From contig OY829328.1 of NCBI GenBank assembly GCA_963691655.1, positions 77,380,400 through 77,444,399 of the forward strand: a DNA stretch of 64,000 bases, written 5' to 3'. Made by a program: the position numbers and the translations under genes. The DNA is from Toxonevra muliebris. Lineage: Eukaryota; Arthropoda; Insecta; Diptera; Pallopteridae. This document shows, in pieces, positions 23,201 through 32,614 of this stretch (position 1 is the first letter of the stretch; every line of letters begins with the position of its first letter). The notes under the pieces were generated by a model. That model was not told the DNA's origin and did not search any database. It saw only the letters and a program-made list of their open reading frames with translations.

Positions 23201-23925
23201 AAGCTGAAATTCATGCAATTAGCACATGTGTGCAACTCAACCTGGATAGACAGTACAAACGGCAAGATATCGCTATCATGTCGGACAGCCAAGCAGCCAT
23301 TCGAGCATTATGCTCCTTTGAGATCACCTCTAAGTTGGTGTGGGACTGTTTGAGCAAGCTCAATCAACTGGGCAATGACAACAAAGTCGCTCTATGTTGG
23401 GTCCCTGGCCACGCAGGAATTGAGGGTAATGAGCAGGCAGACGAGCTTGCAAGAAAGGGGGCAGCAACCACTTTCGTGGGACCTGAACCCTTCTGTGGAA
23501 TAGGAGATAGCGTAATCAGGGAATTACTCAGGCAAGAAGAGAGGAACAAGAGGCAAGAACTCTTTACCAATCTTACGGGACTGAGGCAATCTAAAGCGCT
23601 TTTAGGTAATTATAATAAGAGTAGATACGCATTCTGCATTGGTCTCAACAAAAACAGTTTGCGCATATTAGCTGGTATTCTGACTGGGCATTGCGGGCTC
23701 AGAGAACACCTTTGTAAGATAGGGGTTGAGCAAAGCTCAATTTGTAGGTTTTGTAATGAGGAAGACGAATCATCAGAACATATTTTAGCTCAATGTGGAG
23801 CACTGATCCACAAAAGAAGGAAATGTCTGGGCATGCACCAAGTGCCCAGTACCGAACTGGCATCCATAGATCCGGGCGCAATACTCAAATTCTTGAGGGA
23901 GACTGGACTGGATGAGGTACTCTAG
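20287..23925 (+). CDS. ORF2: APE endonuclease, reverse transcriptase and RNase H polyprotein
   Basis: This uninterrupted 1212-codon frame would encode the enzyme for target-primed reverse transcription. The endonuclease shows LILIQEPW (E40), GCDANAHS (D144, N146) and SLSDHK (D219, H220). RT blocks are FLDVEGAFDN (581-590), RGCPQGGVLSP (637-647) and the catalytic YADD (671-674). RNase H has WYTDGS (D941), AEIHA (E974), SDSQAA (D1000) and GNEQADELA (D1052). A CCHC motif uses C1153, C1156, H1165 and C1170. All key residues are present and length is normal for LOA/I ORF2 proteins. The ATG follows the ORF1 stop by 40 bp. It is the only large intact frame in the window, implying a recent insertion. 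It probably cannot act autonomously because ORF1 is truncated and promoter sequence is missing. Confidence 0.93.
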   Translation: MSSGTGIKCAQVNVHHARAASAVIARTFSKFNLGLILIQEPWHYQGAIRGMACKNGKVIWDNRQDNPRACILIRNNINYVCLTEFMTRDLVPIQAHLNIEGSKRAIVVASAYFPGEESSPPPPEVRQLVDYCNRHRLPLLLGCDANAHSTIWGSTNDNSRGEYLLEFILSANLEILNVGNEPTFVTRVRKEVLDITVCSPNIVGLVKNWRVSKEDSLSDHKIIEFLLEGTSTEIPSFRNPRKTNWTEYIEVLKCNLEGIKSCKVIKNHHELEYSVNELNEAILDAFEGSCPEKAESLGKDAIWWNSTLSDIRTEVRRLHNGAKRSGQWQAYRDKLTEYNKEIRKAKRTSFRNFCDNISSLPAASRIYKTFAKAGQDMRMALKKSDGSFTCNEKERAELLLATHFPGSVGLDSRNSEEQPRRINRVNRKVAAEICSAPRLEWALNTFQPFKSPGLDGIFPALLQKGIKEILPFLINIGRSSLAFGYIPTAWRRAKVVFIPKVGKKDTTNPKSFRPISLTSFMLKTLEKVVDNFIRCKILDTNPLHPNQHAYRAGRSTETALHDLVGKIQGALDVKEVAVCAFLDVEGAFDNTSHEAVNNSLRRRGVDNTTSRWMSEMLSSRTAEMETGLGTISVSTTRGCPQGGVLSPLMWSLVVDELLMKLSEAGIDCQGYADDIVLVARGKFEETLCDIIQRGLGITRRWCRSVGLNINPAKTTIVPFTRKRSLPRWKPISLAGEIIEQKQEVKYLGLVLDSKLTWKAHVETVTSKATRALMVCRRLAGKTWGCKPSILRWMYTMMVRPIITYGAIAWARRTQLKTAKAKLGKVQRLACICITGAMRTCPTAALEVLLELTPLHLVIENASKAAIVRGTRNKRLTRRSIGLGDRDNPAKDNYLLDCPQDRMDKQYSFEKHFVAKLSSKNEWEGVEYNYTLKEHTIKWYTDGSRTEDGTGAGVFGPRIKHSEPMGKYPSIFQAEIHAISTCVQLNLDRQYKRQDIAIMSDSQAAIRALCSFEITSKLVWDCLSKLNQLGNDNKVALCWVPGHAGIEGNEQADELARKGAATTFVGPEPFCGIGDSVIRELLRQEERNKRQELFTNLTGLRQSKALLGNYNKSRYAFCIGLNKNSLRILAGILTGHCGLREHLCKIGVEQSSICRFCNEEDESSEHILAQCGALIHKRRKCLGMHQVPSTELASIDPGAILKFLRETGLDEVL

Positions 23926-24559
23926 GCAGATTAGACTAGAAAGAAAAGAGGGATGTACAATAGATCTTATAGGTCGCGGTACAACGACAGAAACCTCTAT
24001 AATATAATACAATACAATCACGTGTTTAAATTTCACGAATTTTTTTTTTCATATAAAGCGTTTCTATGAATTTTCGGTTTGTTTCAGATCCATGAACCAA
24101 ATTGACTTATTTGTGTAGAGCTTTTTTTACCCTGAATCAGGAGTTTGAGTTTTTTTTAAGTGCAAAATATTGGTTTTGGTCATTTTCATTTTCATCCACC
24201 TATGAAATCGAAAACAAAGCTTTTTCTGAGATCTTTTTCCCAGATATACTCTTTTTTCTAATATGATTCTGCTAGATTTGAATTCAGCCAAAAAAAAATC
24301 CATGTGGAGAAATTTTTTGGGATATCTTTTTTCAAGTATGTAAATTTCAAGTTCACTACAACACCTTTAAAAATAGGAATCCTGAACTAAATAACTACTC
24401 TAGAGAACTAGGGGTTACTTTTTCGTTTCCCCCCTCCTCCCCCTCCCTGCTTACGACCTTGGCCCATTTTATATCCTGCCACTGATTATGTTTTTAATTT
24501 TCCTCCTTGCGTGTTAAAATTTATAAATTGATGAATTTTTGAACTTCCCCTCAAATTTA

Positions 24560-24808
24560 AATTCGAAATAATTCCAAGTTGTATCTAAAATGCTTCGGTA
24601 GTATCTAAAGTACCTTGAAGGCCAAAAAAAAATCAGAAAAATGCGCAATTGTACCTAAAATATCAACACTGGTAAGAACAGTCTGATTTTTTTTTTCACA
24701 AAATGTAAAAATTCCAAATTGTACCTAAAATGCTTCGGTAGGGCCAAAAGTACTTTGAAGATGATAAATTGTGGAATAAGATACGATTACACCTAAAATA
24801 TCAACACT
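24560..24808. repeat. Two tandem right ends of the GTACCTAAAATATCAACACTG family
   Basis: Two blocks of about 130 bp share ACCTAAAATGCTTCGGTAG, a TACYTTGAAG motif, and the terminus TAAAATATCAACACTG, ending at 24671 and about 24807. A third copy is at 55013-55113. They look like subterminal and terminal segments of a hAT-like element duplicated in tandem. Confidence 0.65.
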
Positions 24809-25320
24809 GCCGAGCATATCATGTACGGTGTGAGAGTGAGTAAAGACTCTCTCTTTGTGTGCGGTGCAACAACAATTTCATGGTATTCGCCGAGCATACT
24901 CCCAATATAACCACAGGCAGGGTGAAATCATGTAGAAGGTGGTAGCAAGATTACAACAATTTCACCATGGCAAAAACAACACATCTTTGTTGTTGCGTCA
25001 GATTTCATAAAATGTCAAAATCAGCCCTACAACAAAATAATAACAACACATTTTTGTTGTTGCGGCCATAATGGTGGCGTGAAGAGAATGTAAAAATGGA
25101 GATCAAACATAAACAATCAAAAGCAAACAATGATTTTAACAGCCTATGATACTGACCACGAAAAATGAAGAATAATGAGTTGCTGGTAACTTCACCTGGT
25201 ATAAATTCACCTTGACCACAAGCTTACGGTAAATTTTTTTTGTTCCATTTTATTGTGGTAAACATGCTAATTGAGATTGAAACAATTGCATTCGTCATTG
25301 TTTTGCAGTGATTTATTGTC
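24809..25320. other. Stretch without recognisable genes
   Basis: AACAACACATTTTTGTTGTT-type repeats lie at about 24970-25060. No gene is seen; this may be the 5' part of the following transposon. Confidence 0.5.
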
Positions 25321-25323
25321 AAA

Positions 25324-25640
25324 ATGGCAGGCGGTAGTGCAATATCGGATGATGCTCGAAAAATCATAATTCAATTACATAAAAAAGTTAAAAAACTTAA
25401 AAATATCAGTAAAATGTTGAATATTCCATACTTTAGTGTAAGAAATATTGTTGTTTTGTACAAAAAAAAAAAAAAAATTCGATTAAGCACAAGAAAAGAA
25501 AAAGAGAAAAATCTAGCTTTATTTCGGATGATCGTCGCAACAATTTAGATGAAATTTTTTCAATTATGGTCTGATGCATGTTCCAGAACGATTTCTAGAT
25601 TCCCCACGAGCAGAACATTGAAAAAACTTGGTTTTAATTT
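25324..25640 (+). pseudogene. Tc1-like transposase N-terminal fragment
   Basis: The frame from ATG at 25324 encodes SDDARKIIIQLHKKVKK and LKNISKMLNIPYFSVRNIV, matching the first helix-turn-helix of Tc1-type transposases (a basic helix, then a recognition helix ending in V..IV). It stops after 74 codons in an A-rich, frameshifted stretch. A later block in another frame, SRTLKKLGFN, matches the second HTH. The DDE catalytic domain is absent. The relic is therefore only the DNA-binding part. Confidence 0.55.
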
Positions 25641-27553
25641 GTAACAGGTGAGACACAGAAAACATTTTCAAAGCAAGTTTATTCAACCGATTTCTTTAAC
25701 AGGCGAAAAGCGATAAAAATGTTAGTATCTAACTTCATTACACATGGGCAGTACAGTGAGTATTTTCACTCAAATAATATTGGGCAACAATTTGGCACTG
25801 AACAAAATTAAATGGCAAAAGAATCACTTCTTTACAGATCGCTGATTCCAATGCTGTACTCAGATTTTCCCATCACTTTTGAGGCTCCCGCTATAGAAGC
25901 CCAGAACCTTATTAAATACTCTTAATCTAATCTAAAAAAAGGTTTTGTACAAAGAATGAGGTCTTGCTTTAGTTATGGGGGCATATTTTGACTAAGTCTT
26001 CCTAGTTTTTTTTTCTATTTGACCAAGGCGAAAAACTACGTCTTGGAACAGCACTGAGGGTTTTATTGTTTTCTTATACGAAGGCTATAAGTTGAGATTA
26101 TACTAAAATATTTGTATTGTATATGATTAAAAATTGTTGATATTACTAAATTAAGCGTAAAATTTGAAATGTATTTAAGATTAAAATAAATAAATTTATT
26201 TAAATTTTTTTACACGTGCCGTTCTGGGTCATTAGAATAAAAAAGTAAAAACAAAAAAAAAAAAAAAAAATTGATAGATTTAAAAGTTAGATAAATGAAA
26301 TGTGAAAGTATTTGTTAAACATTTTGTATGATCGGTAAGCGAAAAAAAAATATATATATATATAAAAATTAAAGAAAAAGAAAATTGAAATGAAATGAAA
26401 AATTTTCAAAAGACCTTCAAGAAGAAATGAAAAAAAAAGTTGAAAAAAAGATACACACTTAAAAAAAAATTGACATAATACAACAATGATAATATTGTTA
26501 ACCGCCAAAGAATTCTTCATTCTTCCGCTTATGTTCGAAATGTGCTTAAAAAACCAAAAACAACAAATAAAGCTTGTAATCCCAATCAAAAGAGAATATA
26601 TCTAAAGAAACAGTAACAGAAAGAGGAACATGAAAATAGGTCAAATACGCCGCGCCTGAACGCCTCTGCAAATCGCTGAATGACTGACTGACTGGCTGCT
26701 TGACAGACTAACTGACTGCCTGACTGCTTGATTGTCTGCCTGCCTGGTTGTGCAGGTTGTTCTTATACCGTTGTACCACATACTTATGTGTTGTTGTTGT
26801 TGTTGTTGTACACGCTTAAATAAACCAAGCAAACAGTAACCAACGTTAAGAATCATGCTAGCAAGTTAAGTAAACTGAAGAAGGCGACGACGACCGCCTC
26901 ATCGACAACGACCACTAAATGATGATAATAATGACGATGAAGAAACAGCAACAGCAACAGCAGAAGAAGAAGAAGTTGGTAACAACAACAAAAAAGTGGA
27001 AAATCAAGAAATTTCACTTGTATGTAAGAGAGTTTCTTCTTTCTAAAAATTGGTTAATAGCTGATTCATTGATAGAAATATACAGTTACTGAGATTGCTT
27101 GTGTATTGCTTGCTTGTGGTTGTTAACTGCTGTGATTGTTGTTGTTGTCATAACTCCGGCAATGGCATAATGGCAATAGTTGCATTTAAGTTTTTTTTTT
27201 TTTTTTTATTTAAATAGAGCGTTTTTAGTTACATTTATGATCATTAAAAATAAGAAAAATTTTAATTCATTCCTTTAAAATCAGTGATGGGTACAAATAT
27301 AATTATCACCCCTCTTCATCCCTATAAAAATCTACGCCATTCGTGTCAAAAAACACAAAGTCACTCAAGGTTAAGCCAGAAGATTTAAAAATGCTTTCCG
27401 TTTACTGGGAAACTTATTTTTTTCTAAACCTAATTCCTTAACCCATTAAGGAAGAGCGGGAACCAAAGTAGTTAGATGAAGAAAGTAACTTAGGAAAAAA
27501 ATTGGTTTTGAGCTTGGCTCAGGAACGGTATCATATGGCACCGCTAGGTATTA
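25641..27553. other. AT-rich stretch with simple repeats
   Basis: No gene was recognised. CTGACTGA-like tetranucleotide repeats lie at 26685-26755, TTGTTG repeats at 26790-26808 and 27138-27150, GAAGAAG/CAACAG at 26935-26975, and A/T runs near 26255 and 27190. Open frames here are repeat-driven. Confidence 0.65.
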
Positions 27554-28782
27554 AAGCGCGGTTCACGCCAAATTGGCACGCTTTGTTGTGGTCACCACGT
27601 CGCCCCTAGTACCGTTACCGTTAGTTGATAAATTTTTCATATTAATTGATCGCAAGTTGGTGATTGTGTGCACAATGGAAGCTGCAAATAGAAAATTGAT
27701 TGTGAACAAATTTATTTAAAATCCATCGTGGTCTGGTTCAAAGCGAAAGTGTTATATATCTCCAAAAGAACGGTATGTAGAGTTATAAAACGATATAACG
27801 AAACTCTTAGTGTTGAAAGAGCTAAAAAAGTTGTGAACAAAAGAGGAACCACAAACCTAAGATTAACGGCAAAGATCTTGAGGTCCATCAAAAGCAATCC
27901 CGGACTATCGGATAGCGATCGTGCCAAAAAATTCAATACCAGCAAAAGTACTGCTAGACGAATACGCATAAAAGCTGAGCTAAAGTGCTATCGTGCTATA
28001 AAATATCCAAATAGGACAGACAAACAGAATTTGCTGGCCAAAAAACGTGCTCGTCTTCTTTATAATAATGTTTTGACCAAATTCAATGGTTGCATTATTG
28101 TGGATGACGAATCATACGTAAAATTTGATCTTAAACAGCTTCTAGGTCAAAAATTTTATATGGCAACGAATCGTGGTAATGTACCCTCAAAACTCAAGTA
28201 CATAAAAATGGATAAATTTGCAAAGAAAGCAATGGTGTGGCAGGCTATTTGCAGCTGTGGTCTCAAATCCAGGGCATTTCTGACATCCTCTTCTATGACG
28301 TCTGATATTTACATCAAAGTGTGCCTTTCGAAACGACTATTGCCATTTGTTCGTCACCACCATTCGCCAGTGAAGTTTTTGTCTGATTTAGCCAGTTGCC
28401 ACTACTCTAAGAAAATCATGGCTTGGTATCAGACAACTAAAGTAGATGTAGTGCCCAAATATATGAAACCACCCAATTGCCCCCAGCTTTGACCGATCGA
28501 AAAATACTGGGCTATTACAAAATATAAGTTGAAGGAAAATGCAGGTATTGTCAAAAATGTGAATTCAATGTTACTAAAATGGAACCAAATAGTCGCAAAA
28601 GTATTCAGAGCGGATATTCAAAGGTTGATGGGGTCCATTTATTTAAATTTAAATCTTTAAATATTATAGTATTAAAACACAATATTAAACTTATCATTTC
28701 ATGCATTATTTGTTATTCTGAGTGTTCTGGTTAAAAAGATGCAGCAACTTTCCTGCGTGCCAATTGTGCGTGAACCGCGCTT
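27554..28782. mobile_element. DD37E-type Tc1/mariner-group transposon
   Basis: Near-perfect 28-bp TIRs start AAGCGCGGTTCACGC and continue AATTGGCACGC. TA flanks both ends (27552-27553 and 28783-28784). The 1229-bp size and single gene fit the Tc1/mariner group. Its TIRs are unrelated to those of the DD37E-like element at 59928-62294. Confidence 0.85.
27675..28660 (+). pseudogene. DD37E transposase, inactivated
   Basis: From ATG at 27675 the protein starts MEAANRKLIVNKFI and hits TAA at 27717, where relatives would have a sense codon, then shifts frame around 27730. The frame 27728-28492 contains the HTH (SKRTVCRVIKRYNE), the first catalytic Asp in IVDDESYVKFD, and the second in FLSDLASCHY. 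A TGA at 28490-28492 interrupts PQL*PIEKYWA just before the third catalytic Glu. The remainder reads through to 28660. The Asp-to-Glu gap is 37 residues, the signature of the DD37E group described from mosquitoes. About 325 codons with two stops and one frameshift: not functional, but young enough that all three catalytic residues survive. Confidence 0.85.
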
Positions 28783-28964
28783 TACTGGGTTAAACTGAAG
28801 GAATTGGATTTGACATTGATGGCAAATTGCTTTCCAAAATAAATTACTTTTTTTTCAGAATTTTTCATGACCGTTACAATTAATAGCTACCTAACCAATT
28901 AATAGCTTGATAAAAGTTCAAGTTTTCATATGTAAATATAATCATCTAATACTGGGCAGGTCAT

Positions 28965-29495
28965 TTACAATGAAAGCATCTGGTAGCTCTATAATTTTTG
29001 ACAGCGCTGCCAAAACGACTAATGACATACCGCATTGGAAGCGTCGTCAGTCGAAGGAAATTTATACCATGGAATAGTACATTCCGAAAGAACGCGCTGA
29101 AATGGTTCAGCTATACATTCAAAATAAGTTCTGAATTTTTCCGTACAGAAGTTATTTTGATGTTTTGAAGCCGATTGTTCATGAAAATGATATGGAGCAC
29201 TTCTGGTTTCAACAAGACGTTGCAGGACCTCATACAGCTCGAGCCACTATCAATTTCTTGAAGCCATTTTGACTTGTCTCCACGTTCGCCAGATTTTACA
29301 CCGCCGGACTTTTTCCCCTTTGGATTTCCTACTTGAAGTCAATGGTTTATATCAACAAGCCAAGACGATTTTGAGGCCAACATTGGCCATATCGGCCTAA
29401 TCAGTGGCCGAACGATTTAAAATGCCCAAAAAGAAACATACACATTTGGCCGTCAAGATCAAAGGTGGCCATTTGCGCGATATCATTTTCTAAAA
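28965..29495 (+). pseudogene. Internally deleted IS630/mariner-group transposase
   Basis: After a short N-terminal piece (YIPKERAEMVQLYIQNK) the sequence jumps to the catalytic region: HFWFQQDVAGPHTARATI, RSPDFTPPDFFPFGF, and the C-terminus IKGGHLRDIIF followed by a stop. These match arthropod transposases with WxQQDGAxxHTA and PPRSPDLTPxDFFLWG motifs. The first catalytic Asp and most of the N-terminal domain are deleted, and several frames and stops are needed. The D of QQD and the D of PPDFF are retained. Confidence 0.75.
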
Positions 29496-29980
29496 AAAGT
29501 AGCGGGAACAAATCACTTTGAACTGATATAAATGATTATCCAAATGAACTATAAAAAATTGTTTTTGTTTTTTCAGAAACAAATGCTTTTATTTTATTTA
29601 TTTATTTATGGTCTACCCTGTAGTAGCTAGAATATACCGGTTGACTCCGGTGAAAAGATTTACTTCGCCAAAGTTGCTAAATTAGCAATTCAAAAGGGCT
29701 ATTTTTTAATTATTTATTAAAAGCAACAACAAAAACTGAAGGAAAATTTTTAAAATTTTTTTTTAATTGTTAACGGAAATTTTATCTAAGCTTAAAAATT
29801 TTATAATTGCAAAATTTTCTTAAAATTAATTGAGGTTGTAATAAGTTGAATATTTTATACCAGTACTAGGTTAAATAAGTTAAATAAACATTAATTTACA
29901 CATTTATGCAGTCTAAAAATATTTGTTTAAATATTTTAGTTTGATATCTATTAACCCTTCTCTGAGCATGCTGCCATAAA
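29496..29980. other. AT-rich stretch without recognisable genes
   Basis: Only AT-rich sequence is seen, with a TTTATTTATTTATT tract near 29590. Confidence 0.6.
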
Positions 29981-30369
29981 CAGTAGCGTATCCAGAGGGG
30001 AGGGCTGAAACCCCCCCCTGCCGCCTCTCTCCCCCCCAGAACCCGACAATCTTATAGTAAACAACCATTTTTGAGAAATCAAAAATATTTAGATTTTTCC
30101 AAAAAAAAAGCTATCAGCGTGAAAAGTTTATACTTTCAACAAACGAAAACTTTTGGATTTAAAATATTATTTTTTATTATATTTTATTTTAATAATAATA
30201 ATTTAATATAAATATAAAAATAGGGTCGGATATTTGAATCAACTCTGATTAGCCGCCATGCTGGGCGTGCCAATAGATTGCACGTTACAGAGCAACTGGC
30301 TATTGAATACATTCAGGCTACATTTAATCTACAATTTCAACGCCAGCTTATAAATGTCTTACTTTTAGA

Positions 30370-31500
30370 AAGCTTGATAATGGTCTAGTTTTTGGATTGA
30401 ATTTTGTACTGAATTTTAGTCTGATATTGGTTTAACTTTTCCGTTTTTGCCCGTTTTTGATCTGAATTCTGGTCTGATTGTAAGTCAGAATTTTGTTTTA
30501 TTTTAGTTTGCATTTTAATCTGAATTTGGTTTGAGTTTTAAACCATGTTTGATCTAAATTTTGATTTGCTTTCCAACGTTTGCAGGCCGGCGTTTAATCT
30601 GATTTCTGGTCTAAATTTTGGTTTGCTTTTAATTGGTATTTAGCGTCTTTTTAGCCTCAGTTTAATCTCACTCTTAGTTTGAGTTGTGGTTAATATTTTC
30701 GTCTGAATTGGCTTGATTTTGATACTATTTTGGTCTGAATTTCGGTCCGAAATCGGTCTGAATTTTATTTTAAAATTTGGTCTGAATTCGGCTGGAATTT
30801 TGGTTTAGTTTTTGTTTAATTTAAGTTAAAATTTTTTGATGTAAATATTTATCAGATATTCCCACTAGTTTTTGGTCTGAATTTTGGGTTACTTTCGTTT
30901 CATATTTGGTGTCTTTTTCACCCAAAGTTTTGTCCAACTATTTGAGCTGTGATCTAAATTTTTTTTTGAATTTTGGAATGAATTTTAAAACTGATTTTGG
31001 TTTTGATTCGGTCTGAATTTTATGTTTTTAGTCTAAGTTTTCACCTGAATTTGATCTCATTTTGATCGTTTTTTGTTGGGATTTTGGTTATGGAGTTGTG
31101 AGATCGTAAACTCACCACCAGGTCGATATTAATAGTGATATCGATGCTAAGAGTGATATGAAAATATATTTAAAAAATTCAACTGTTATCTTAATTTAAT
31201 TTTTTGCGGGTTTTTGTTTCGACCAAAAATGACTCAAAAAATAGAGATGTAACAAAATGTTCCATCCAAATTTTTTCTCAAAGGAAATTAAAATTTCCTT
31301 CAAATTGTTTTCTCAAAATAGATCATTTAACAATACAAATCCATCAGAAAAATCATAATCAAGATTTTGATCTGAATTCGGTCTCATTTTGATCTGAATT
31401 TGGCTCTTTTCTTGGTTTGAACTTCGATCTGAAAAAAGTATTTGAATTTTAGTTTGAAATTTGGTTGAAATTTCAGCCTAAATTTCTGTCGGATTTTAGT
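30370..31500 (+). repeat. GGTCTGAATTTT minisatellite in copy 2
   Basis: Degenerate units based on TTTTGGTCTGAATTTT, same orientation as 700-2330, interrupted at about 31088-31361 by unrelated sequence. The array resumes after the SINE at 31821. Confidence 0.85.
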
Positions 31501-31509
31501 TTGAATTTG

Positions 31510-31820
31510 ACAACCTCGATAGCCTAGTGGATAGTGCACTAGACTTTCATCTGGGAGGTTCGGATTCGATTCCCGTCTTCGTCTGGTGGTTAATTTTCAT
31601 TACTTTCTTATATTCACTATCAATATGAAGTGTATGAGAATTATAAGATAGTGTACAAGTACACACATTGGTTGGTAATGGCAAAACCACCAAGCCGATA
31701 AAAAATTGCCACACCGCCGTTCGGAATCGGCGTTAAACTGTAGGTCCAACTATGTGGTATCACAATGGGCCGTTCAGGCCTAAGTGTGTCTCTCGACAGC
31801 CACTCCAACCTAACCTAACC
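31510..31820 (+). mobile_element. Complete tRNA-derived SINE with 13-bp target duplication
   Basis: The head contains RNA polymerase III box A TAGCCTAGTGG (31520-31530) and box B GATTCGATTCC (31563-31573), spaced as in tRNA genes. The body (TTGCCACACCGCCGTTCGG) leads to a 3' tail with GTGGTATCACAATGG and ends AACCTAACCTAACC. TAGTTTGAATTTG is repeated exactly on both sides (31497-31509 and 31821-31833). The last ~70 bp are homologous to the LINE 3' end at 3295-3376. It would be transcribed by Pol III and copied by that LINE's machinery in trans. A truncated relative is at 43508-43609. Confidence 0.85.
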
Positions 31821-32209
31821 TAGTTTGAATTTGGTCTCAGTTTTGTTTCAGTTATCTTTTAATTTTGTTGACCTGTCTTTGATAAAATGTTTGCACTAGT
31901 TTTTGGTCTAGGTCTGGGTTTTGGTCGAAAGTGAGTCTGATTTTAATTTAGTAAGATCAGGGCCCCCCCCTCCCCCCTCCCCCCAAACCCGAATCCTAGA
32001 CCCGCCACTGGCCAAACATGGTCCCACCACTTTGGACGGTAAGAGTGGCGCCATCTTACGTCCAACAATGTCTATATAGCCGAAAGATATTGTTTCTATC
32101 AATTTCACACTGAATAATTGGTATAAATTTTAATATTTGGTTATTTTTCTATTTTACTTGTTACTGCCCAACGAACCATATATGACCCACTAGGTAATTT
32201 CAGGTAGGT

Positions 32210-32527
32210 AATAGATGAGCGGGGAAATGTGCCAGAAAAGTGCAGAACTAAAAAAAAAATCCAAGTCCCCTAAAAAATTTCTCGTGTGGTAGACCAAATG
32301 CAGCTGCGGCAAAAGAAGCCAGCAATATATAACTTCGGGGTCAATCAACACGAATATTTATATTGCTGAATGCTTGCAAAAGAGATTAAAACCATTTGTA
32401 ATGCAGAATAAAGTATCCAAACTATGGAAAAATAACGATATTGAAAGAAATATTGTACCTAGAGAGGTTAATCGGCTAAACTGCCCAGAACTAGGGCCAG
32501 TGGAGCGTTGGTTACGGTTTTCTTAAT
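32210..32527 (+). pseudogene. DD37E-like transposase C-terminal fragment
   Basis: One frame reads GSINTNIYIAECLQKRLKPF and then IVPREVNRLNCPELGPVERW, closely matching the corresponding parts of the transposases at 27675-28660 and 61585-62152. The WPDLASCHY block with the second catalytic Asp is deleted and replaced by a short unrelated junction. A stop interrupts the upstream VWQAICSCG-like block. No TIRs were found. Confidence 0.75.
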
Positions 32528-32614
32528 CATTTGATTTTTCTGTTATTATTTTTTTGGATGCACTCCTTATATAGAGAATTTTTATTATTTATTATAAATC
32601 CAAACGAACACAAA

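Larger units (their letters stand above)
19956..24036 (+). mobile_element. 5'-truncated non-LTR retrotransposon, LOA/I-like
   Basis: The unit holds an ORF1 tail, a 40-bp gap, a full-length ORF2 and a short 3' UTR ending near 24036 in ATAATATAATACAATACAAT. The order APE endonuclease, RT, RNase H and C-terminal CCHC is typical of the LOA/I superclade; Jockey-clade elements normally lack RNase H. The 5' boundary is placed between about 19956 and 19970 because only the last ~96 codons of ORF1 are present. No clear target duplication was found. Confidence 0.8.
19809..24671. mobile_element. hAT-like element ends split by the LOA-like insertion
   Basis: CAGTGTTGATATTT at 19809 and its inverse AAATATCAACACTG ending at 24671 face each other across the retrotransposon. 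Both are followed inward by the GTACCTAAA motif of this repeat family. The 8-bp flanks differ, so whether both ends belong to one original insertion is unproven. Confidence 0.45.
29981..32010. mobile_element. Minisatellite-bearing hAT-like element (copy 2) with nested insertions
   Basis: The left end CAGTAGCGTATCCAGAGGGG and right end (inverse) CAGTGGCGGGTCTAGGATTC are flanked by GCCATAAA and GCCAAACA, identical at 6 of 8 positions, consistent with an aged hAT duplication. The interior follows copy 1 (637-2414) in the same order. Relative to copy 1 it has gained about 270 bp at roughly 31088-31361 and the SINE at 31510-31820. No transposase is encoded. Confidence 0.7.

Noticed and set aside
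20727..24036. Several 60-176-codon frames on the minus strand and in other frames
   Set aside because: They are shadows of the real ORF2 on the plus strand, which has contiguous catalytic motifs.
26641..26856. Ser/Gln-rich 71-codon frame
   Set aside because: Generated by CTGACTGA and TTG microsatellites.
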